The notes below the pieces were generated by a model. That model was not told the DNA's origin and did not search any database. It saw nothing but the letters and a program-made list of their open reading frames with translations. A DNA stretch of 12,381 nucleotides, from contig JBDTEO010000014.1 of NCBI GenBank assembly GCA_039922495.1, positions 1-12,381 of the forward strand. The letters are read 5' to 3'. Below, piece after piece: positions 6,982 through 12,381 of the stretch. Numbering within the stretch: the stretch's first letter is position 1; every line of letters starts with the position of its first letter. Made by a program: the position numbers and the translations under genes. This DNA is from JALYYC01 sp039922495 (GTDB taxonomy: Bacteria; Chloroflexota; Dormibacteria; CF-121).

Positions 6982-9900
6982 GTGGATCAGGCGAGGATAG
7001 TTCGGGGTATCGGCCTGCAATCTCCAGCCAGGGTCGTTCGGAAGGCGGCTGCGCCGGAACGCGCGCGCCAGTCGCCGACGGAGACGCGCCCACCGCCGAT
7101 TGCCGACGGCCCGCTGCCGCTGCAAACCCTCCTCTACCTGCAGCGGTTTGCCGGCAACGCGGCCCTGGTCGAGATGATGGAGGCGACCAGGGAGCGGGCA
7201 GCCCCCGAGCAGCAGGAATCACGGCCGAAAGCGGCCGAGACGCCGGCTGCATCACTGCCGGAACGCGCCGAAGCGCCCGCGTCTCCCGTTCTCGGTGCTC
7301 CCGTCGCCGCCGCGGCCGGGATCGGCACCGGCATCGGCGCGGGGGTGTTTGGACTCGGCTCCATCCTTGGCGGGCTGATCGCTCCAGCACCGGGCCAGGC
7401 TCCGGCAAACGGCAAGGCTCCGGCAAACGGCAAGGCGCCGGCCGGTCCGGCGGCCCCGGCAGCGGGCGGCAAGGAGGTCGAGCACCCCGCGTCGGGCGAA
7501 GCGCCCGCCTCCCCGGAGACCGACCCCCACTTCCTGGCGGTCAAGGACAAAGTCCATGTCAAAGGCGCCCAGGCCAGAGCCCATGCGCCCGCGCACGCCA
7601 AGGTCGCCGAAGCCCACGCCGCCGCGATCGGTCCGGCGAACGAGGTGGCGAGCCAGGCCGGCGCCGCCAAGGTCGGGACGATGTCGGCGCAGCAGCCGGG
7701 CGGTTTCGACAAGCTTGCCTTCATGGCCGCGGTGCGCAAGGCGATCGATGCCTCGGCGCCGCACACCCTGTCCGAAGCCGACGACTTCAAGGACTCGGGC
7801 AAGGCCGGTCAGATCCAGGGCCAGGTCTCCGGGCTGGTCGGCCAGAACAAGCAGCAGGCGGAAGGCGCCATCAAGGGCGCCACCGAGGCGCCGCCGGATA
7901 CAACTTCCGCCAAGCCCAAGCCGGTGACCCCGATGCCGGCCGAGCAGCCGGGCGCGCCGCCGGCCGCGATCGGCGCCGCCAGCGCGATGCCGAGCCCGCA
8001 GTCCGCCGAGGCGGTCTCGCTGGCCAAGGGTCCGGCCGAGGTCAACGCCTCGATGGAGGAGGCCGAGGTCACCGAGTCGCAGCTCAAGGAATCGAATGAG
8101 CCCGAGTTCACCGGCGCGCTCGAGGCCAAGCAGACGGCGGAGAAGCATTCCGAGGAAGCACCCAAGGCCTTCCGCCAGGAAGAGCAGGGCATCCTCACCA
8201 AGGCGCAGGGCTCCGCCACCGCGACCGCCGGCAAGGGCATGGAGGCGATGCACGGCCAGCGGGCCAGGTCGCTCGGCGCCGTCGCCGGCGGCAAGGGCGC
8301 GGCAAAGAGCCAGGACGAGGCGAAGCGCGCCGAGGTCTCAGGAAAAATCGAGTCGATCTACGGCAAGACCAAGGACGAGGTCACCGGCATCCTGAACGCC
8401 ATCGATCCGCAGGTCGATGCCACCTTCAAGAGCGGCGAAGCGCAGGCGAGGACCGCCTTCGAGAGCTACGTCGACACCAGGGTCAGCGCCTACAAGGACG
8501 ATCGCTACAGCGGGCTCCGCGGCAAATACCGCTGGGTGCGCGATAAGTTCAAGGGCCTGCCCGGCGAGGTCAACCAGTTCTATGCCCAGGGCCGCGACCT
8601 CTATCTCGCCAGGATGGAAGGCGTCATCGGCGCCGTCGCCGACATTGTCGGTCGCGAGCTGACCCGCGCCAAGGAGCGGATCGCCGCCGACCAGGGGCAG
8701 ATCTCGCAGTACGTCGGCAGCCTGCCGGCCGACCTGCAGCAGGTCGGCAAGGAGGCGCAGACCCAGATCCAGGGCAAGTTCGACGAGCTGACCCAGACGG
8801 TCGACAGCAAGCAGGACGACCTGGTCAGCGACCTCGCCAAGAAGTACGTCGAGTCGCGCGACGCCGTCGATTCCCGCATCAAGGAGATGAAGGACGCCAA
8901 CAAGGGCCTGATCGACCGGGCCAGGGACGCCGTCATGGGCGTCATCAACACCATCCGCAAGCTCAAAGACATGCTGCTCGGCGTGCTCTCGAAGGTCGCC
9001 AGCGTGATCGGCCACATCATCGCCCACCCGATCAAGTTCCTCGGCCACCTGGTCGACGGCGTCAAGCTCGGGCTCACCAACTTCATGGGGAACATCGGCG
9101 AGCACCTGGAAAAGGGCCTGCTCGGCTGGCTCTTCGGGGCCCTCGGCGACGCCGGCCTCACGATGCCGGAGAAGTTCGACCTCAAAGGGATCCTCTCGAT
9201 CATCATGCAGGTGCTCGGCCTGACCTACGGCCACATCCGGGGCCTCGCGGTCGGCATCGTCGGCGACGAAGTGGTCACGCACCTCGAGAAGTCGCTCACG
9301 TTCTTCCAGGTGTTGATCAAGGAAGGACCGGCTGGCCTCTGGACGTGGGTCGTCGAAAAACTTGCCGACATGAAGGAAGTGGTCATGACCAAGATCCAGG
9401 AGTTCATCCAGGAGAGGGTCATCATCGCCGGCATCATGTGGCTGATCGGGCTGCTCAACCCGGTCGCCGCCTTCATCAAGGCCTGCAAGGCGATCTACGA
9501 CATCGTGATGTTCTTCGTCGATCGCGCCACCCAGGTGGCCGAGCTGGTCAGCGCCATCGTCGACTCGGTCGGCGCGATCGCCGGTGGCGCGCTTGGCGAA
9601 GCCGCCGGCATGATCGAGAACGCGCTCGGCAAGGGCATTCCGGTCGCGATCGGCTTCCTCGCCAGCCTGCTCGGGCTGGGCGGCATCAGCGACAAGATCA
9701 CGTCGATCATCCACACCATCCAGGAACCGATCCACAACATCATCAGCACGGTGCTCGGCGTCGTCCTCAAACCCTTCAAGTGGATCGGCAAAAAGATCAA
9801 GCAGGGCGCGGCCTGGGCGAAGAAGAAAGTCCAGCAGGGTGTCGCCTTCGTCAAGACCAAGGCCAAGCAGGGTGTCGCCTGGGTCAAGGGCAAGTTCGGC

Positions 9901-11718
9901 GGCAAGAAGGATGAACCCGCGGCGGGTCCGGACCTGGCGCGGCGCGATGCCATGAAAGACAAGGCGATCGCCGAGGTCCGCGAGCGCGCGACCGGAGCCC
10001 ATGACTTCGGCTCACTGGAGGAGATCGTGGCTTCGGTCTACGATGCGCATCAGGCCGAGGGGTTGCTATCGCTCTCGGCGCAGGGCTCACCGGAAGCTGG
10101 CTCCATGCTGGTCAGTGCCGAGGCGAGCGCAGCCAGGAAGGCGTCAGTGCCCACCACCATCAAGGTCTCGCAGGCGGAGTACGAGCGGATGCTGGGCGGA
10201 AGCGCGTTCGTCGAGCATCAACTCGATCCAACCCTGGCGGCTGCCGATGCCATTGGCGAAGCGGCTGCCGACCTGGCGGTCAACGGGCGAAAAGCGCAGA
10301 CCAAGGTGAAGGATTCCGAGCTTCGGGGCGAGATCGCCTCCCGCAGTGGTGACTTCCTGGCGTTCGTGCGCAAGGGCGACTGGACCAGCTCGGGCACGCT
10401 CTTCCACTCGATCGCCAAGCTGTACACCCAGGACATCGTCGGGCGCAGCGCTGGCGGCGACCTGCCGGGCGGAGCCCAGCGCATCTCGGCCGAGTACACC
10501 GTCAGAAAGGGAAAGGGCGGTAGTCGCCTCGATCTCTTCATCGTCGACGCGAAAGGCAACAAGCATGAGATCGACTGGAAGACGCAGGGCAAGAGTGCGG
10601 CGACATCCGAGACCGAGCACGGGGAGTTCTCGAAGCACAAATGGCAGTCCGCCCAGCACAAAGGCGAAGAAGGCACCCTCGATACGCTCTCGAGCCAGGC
10701 GTCGCGCTCCTGGATGGACTACATCCGCCCACACCTGGCCGACGAGATTGCCGAGCTGAACGAGCAAGTCCAGGACATCGAAAAGAGGATCCAGGAGGCG
10801 ACCGCCAGGGGCAAGAAGCTCAAGCTGAGCGCCAAAGACGAGGAAACCTTGCGCATCGCCCGAGCCTGGGCGGACCGCGGCTTCTTCAGCGCCCGCGACG
10901 TCGACCAGGCGTTCGCAGGCGTGTCCTTCGACCCCTCGGCAGCGGCCGGTGCGGCAGCGCAGGCGGGCAGGATCGGCGCCGTCGTCGGGTCAGGCGCGAC
11001 CGGCCGCACCGACGCCGGCTCGGACCGTCCGCTGCGGATCAACGCCCGTCTTTCGGTTGCCGGTAGTGTCGCCCACAAGCGCGGTCTGACCGCGGGCGAG
11101 CGCGAAGACAGCATCAAGGGCAGCCTCCAGTTCGGATCGTCGGTGGCGCGCGGCGGCATCACCGTCCCGGGCGATGCCTTTGGCGTCGAGATCCCCACCT
11201 TCAAGGTCGATTCCATCAGCTGGACGGTCGCGACGGCATCGCCGAACACCGTCAACCTGAACGGACGCGTCGTCGTCGACTGCAAATGGGATGTGCACGA
11301 CGTCGGCCGGACCGACATCCCGAGCGCCGCCGCCCCCACTGTGAGTGATAAGACATGGAGAGCCATCTATGCGGACCTCCAGCCGGATGACTCCGGCCGT
11401 CCCGATCGGCGGCATTACTGGGCCGAGGACATCACGTCACGGCATGAGAAGTTCCATGCCACTGATGACATTGGCCGAGCCCGCCTCTACGTGCCGACGG
11501 CACAGGCGTGGCTCAGCGCGCAAAGCGTTAGCGCCAAAAATATCGACAAGGACACCGAGGCGCTGATGCGCACCGTGCAGCAGAATGTGCAGGCCGATGC
11601 CGAGGCGTATTACCAGGCCGGCGGCGAAGACCGCGCCTACGGTGACGGCAAGGCGATCTATCAGCACCGCGTGGACGCGGTCCACGACCGGGCACTGAAA
11701 GAGGGCTGGCAGAAATAG
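6982..11718 (+). CDS. Giant modular eCIS cargo-like protein with nuclease-like and HExxH modules
   Basis: The product is about 1578 residues from GTG 6982. The frame is open back to GTG 6829 and ATG 6841, but those would overlap the divergent gene, and no start has a clear ribosome site. Order of parts: LQRFAGNAALV (53-63), an eCIS-type N-terminal signature; a Gly-rich hydrophobic stretch (102-135); an Ala/Pro linker; long helices (about 454-725) with HLEKGLLGWLFGALGD. Next is a hydrophobic conserved region (about 726-930) with LGLGGISDKITSIIHTIQEP, a pattern I recall from other giant DUF4157-associated proteins. Four cationic 11-residue repeats follow (933-976). A PD-(D/E)xK-like site has R1182, D1184 and D1198-W-K1200. 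HEKFH is at 1488-1492, near the C-terminus. This suggests a delivered multi-domain toxin: N-terminal loading, membrane or translocation parts, then enzymes. Delivery and both activities are inference. A HEAT-repeat gene follows 62 bp downstream. Confidence 0.8.
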   Translation: MDQARIVRGIGLQSPARVVRKAAAPERARQSPTETRPPPIADGPLPLQTLLYLQRFAGNAALVEMMEATRERAAPEQQESRPKAAETPAASLPERAEAPASPVLGAPVAAAAGIGTGIGAGVFGLGSILGGLIAPAPGQAPANGKAPANGKAPAGPAAPAAGGKEVEHPASGEAPASPETDPHFLAVKDKVHVKGAQARAHAPAHAKVAEAHAAAIGPANEVASQAGAAKVGTMSAQQPGGFDKLAFMAAVRKAIDASAPHTLSEADDFKDSGKAGQIQGQVSGLVGQNKQQAEGAIKGATEAPPDTTSAKPKPVTPMPAEQPGAPPAAIGAASAMPSPQSAEAVSLAKGPAEVNASMEEAEVTESQLKESNEPEFTGALEAKQTAEKHSEEAPKAFRQEEQGILTKAQGSATATAGKGMEAMHGQRARSLGAVAGGKGAAKSQDEAKRAEVSGKIESIYGKTKDEVTGILNAIDPQVDATFKSGEAQARTAFESYVDTRVSAYKDDRYSGLRGKYRWVRDKFKGLPGEVNQFYAQGRDLYLARMEGVIGAVADIVGRELTRAKERIAADQGQISQYVGSLPADLQQVGKEAQTQIQGKFDELTQTVDSKQDDLVSDLAKKYVESRDAVDSRIKEMKDANKGLIDRARDAVMGVINTIRKLKDMLLGVLSKVASVIGHIIAHPIKFLGHLVDGVKLGLTNFMGNIGEHLEKGLLGWLFGALGDAGLTMPEKFDLKGILSIIMQVLGLTYGHIRGLAVGIVGDEVVTHLEKSLTFFQVLIKEGPAGLWTWVVEKLADMKEVVMTKIQEFIQERVIIAGIMWLIGLLNPVAAFIKACKAIYDIVMFFVDRATQVAELVSAIVDSVGAIAGGALGEAAGMIENALGKGIPVAIGFLASLLGLGGISDKITSIIHTIQEPIHNIISTVLGVVLKPFKWIGKKIKQGAAWAKKKVQQGVAFVKTKAKQGVAWVKGKFGGKKDEPAAGPDLARRDAMKDKAIAEVRERATGAHDFGSLEEIVASVYDAHQAEGLLSLSAQGSPEAGSMLVSAEASAARKASVPTTIKVSQAEYERMLGGSAFVEHQLDPTLAAADAIGEAAADLAVNGRKAQTKVKDSELRGEIASRSGDFLAFVRKGDWTSSGTLFHSIAKLYTQDIVGRSAGGDLPGGAQRISAEYTVRKGKGGSRLDLFIVDAKGNKHEIDWKTQGKSAATSETEHGEFSKHKWQSAQHKGEEGTLDTLSSQASRSWMDYIRPHLADEIAELNEQVQDIEKRIQEATARGKKLKLSAKDEETLRIARAWADRGFFSARDVDQAFAGVSFDPSAAAGAAAQAGRIGAVVGSGATGRTDAGSDRPLRINARLSVAGSVAHKRGLTAGEREDSIKGSLQFGSSVARGGITVPGDAFGVEIPTFKVDSISWTVATASPNTVNLNGRVVVDCKWDVHDVGRTDIPSAAAPTVSDKTWRAIYADLQPDDSGRPDRRHYWAEDITSRHEKFHATDDIGRARLYVPTAQAWLSAQSVSAKNIDKDTEALMRTVQQNVQADAEAYYQAGGEDRAYGDGKAIYQHRVDAVHDRALKEGWQK
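7399..7434 (+). repeat. Two perfect 18-bp copies in the Ala/Pro linker
   Basis: GCTCCGGCAAACGGCAAG occurs twice in direct tandem (7399-7416 and 7417-7434), coding APANGK twice inside the flexible linker of the giant protein. It looks like slippage-type expansion of a disordered segment. Confidence 0.85.
9778..9909 (+). repeat. Four 33-bp units coding an 11-residue cationic repeat
   Basis: The units are KWIGKKIKQGA, AWAKKKVQQGV, AFVKTKAKQGV and AWVKGKFGGKK, each 11 codons (9778-9810, 9811-9843, 9844-9876, 9877-9909). Aromatic and aliphatic residues recur at fixed positions among lysines, which fits an amphipathic helix of 11-residue period. It joins the hydrophobic domain to the C-terminal enzyme-like region. 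Confidence 0.8.
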
Positions 11719-11780
11719 CAGCAACTGGACCGGCCGTCCGCCCGGAGGACGAGGTCCGAGCGCGTGGCTCGCTGGACCGG

Positions 11781-12381
11781 ATGGCGGCCCGCGGCTTCGG
11801 CACGGATCCCGCCGGGCTGGCAAAAGCTCTCGAGGAAGGCCAGGAGGTCGCCATCCGTGCCGAGGCCGCCTTCCTGCTCGGCTACCTCCACGCAGCCTCG
11901 GCCGCGCCGGCGCTGAAGAAGGCGCTCACCGACGAGTCCGCGCGCGTCCGGGTCGAGGCCGCGCTGGCGCTGGCTCGACTGAGCGACCGCAAGATCGCCT
12001 TCGCGGTCCTCGAGCGCGAACTGAACGGCCAGTTCTTCGCCGACGCCCCCTTGCGGGCAGCCAGGGCGCTCGCCGTTCTGGGTGATCCGCGCGGCTATCC
12101 GCGGGTGGTTGAGGCGCTTGACTCTGAATTTCCGTCCAACCGCATGGAGGCGGTTGCCGTCCTTCCCGCCTTCCTGCCCTACCAGGGACGAACGGTAGCA
12201 GGAACGCCGATCAACCCCCTCGACCAGCTCCTGCGCGCCGCGCGGGATACAGAGCCGTTGCTTCGGCGTGATGCCCTGACGGCGCTTGCCACCATCGACG
12301 ACCAGCGGGCGACCGCGGCGGTCGCGGCGGCAGCGGCGGCCGACCCCGATGAGCAAGTGCGGGAGTTCGCCCAGCAACTCG
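11781..12381 (+). CDS. HEAT-repeat protein, 3' end beyond the window
   Basis: The frame is open from ATG 11781 to the window edge (200 codons visible, no stop). That ATG is the first ATG, GTG or TTG after the in-frame TGA at 11643-11645, so it is the likely start. A GGAGGA at 11744-11749 is too far upstream to serve it well. The product is made of Ala/Leu-rich helical pairs with the HEAT/PBS-lyase-type pattern, for example AIRAEAAFLLGYLHAASAAP, ARVRVEAALALARL, APLRAARALAVLGDP and PLLRRDALTALATIDD. Such repeats form curved protein-binding scaffolds. It lies 62 bp after the giant cargo-like gene on the same strand, so a shared transcript is likely. A role as chaperone, adaptor or immunity partner of that protein is inference. 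The C-terminus, and any extra domain there, is not visible. Confidence 0.72.
   Translation, partial: MAARGFGTDPAGLAKALEEGQEVAIRAEAAFLLGYLHAASAAPALKKALTDESARVRVEAALALARLSDRKIAFAVLERELNGQFFADAPLRAARALAVLGDPRGYPRVVEALDSEFPSNRMEAVAVLPAFLPYQGRTVAGTPINPLDQLLRAARDTEPLLRRDALTALATIDDQRATAAVAAAAAADPDEQVREFAQQL

Noticed and set aside
6874..7125. Upstream extension of the leftward cargo-like protein to 7125
   Set aside because: The extra sequence is Arg-rich and antisense to the LQ-AGN coding region of the divergent gene. ATG 6873 gives a typical tail length before the motif.
8338..10002. Long open frame (554 codons) on the minus strand inside the giant gene
   Set aside because: The translation is Asp/Leu/Val-rich low-complexity sequence mirroring the coding strand. 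It arises from the G/C third-position bias of the plus-strand gene, which has clear domain content.

Overview
The window is GC-rich, tightly packed bacterial DNA. It shows strong third-position G/C bias, GTG and TTG starts, and short intergenic regions. The gene content would suit a high-GC Chloroflexota lineage (Thermomicrobia-like), but nothing here fixes the taxonomy, so this is a low-confidence guess. No rRNA, tRNA, CRISPR array or transposase is visible.

Left part (1-4973, leftward). A purine or hydantoin catabolic operon reads, in transcription order: an NCS1-family permease (4811 to 3408), an allantoinase-type cyclic amidohydrolase (3407 to 2034), a hydantoin/allantoin racemase-family protein (2023 to 1289) and an allantoicase (1323 to 139). 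The genes abut or overlap. Two copies of a 32-base hairpin repeat follow at 52-126. The operon has a good sigma70-like promoter (4945-4973). Its leader (about 4937-4831) carries, in order, the conserved blocks of the ykkC RNA family, whose main subtype is the guanidine-I riboswitch. A strong Shine-Dalgarno sequence and GTG start follow directly. A guanidine-type aptamer over an allantoin-type pathway is the most unexpected regulatory observation. One hypothesis is that the operon handles a guanidine-bearing allantoin analogue such as 5-guanidinohydantoin.

Right part (5029-12381). Two large divergent genes flank a short region of about 100 bp. Both encode a short N-terminal tail followed by the motif L-Q-x-x-A-G-N-A-[AS]-[LV]. 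That motif is familiar from proteins encoded with extracellular contractile injection systems (eCIS, DUF4157-type loci). The leftward gene (6873 to 5029) encodes about 614 residues, helical and partly hydrophobic, with no enzyme recognised. The rightward gene (about 6982 to 11718) is a giant modular protein. Its parts are an Ala/Pro-rich tail, a long helical region, a conserved hydrophobic domain, a cationic 11-residue repeat, a candidate PD-(D/E)xK nuclease module and a terminal HExxH metallopeptidase-like module. A HEAT-repeat protein gene (11781 onward, cut by the window end) follows 62 bp later on the same strand.

No eCIS sheath, tube, baseplate or ATPase gene lies in the window, so the delivery assignment rests on the shared N-terminal motif and domain style. 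The catabolic operon and the cargo-like genes look functionally unrelated and are separated by the promoter and riboswitch region.
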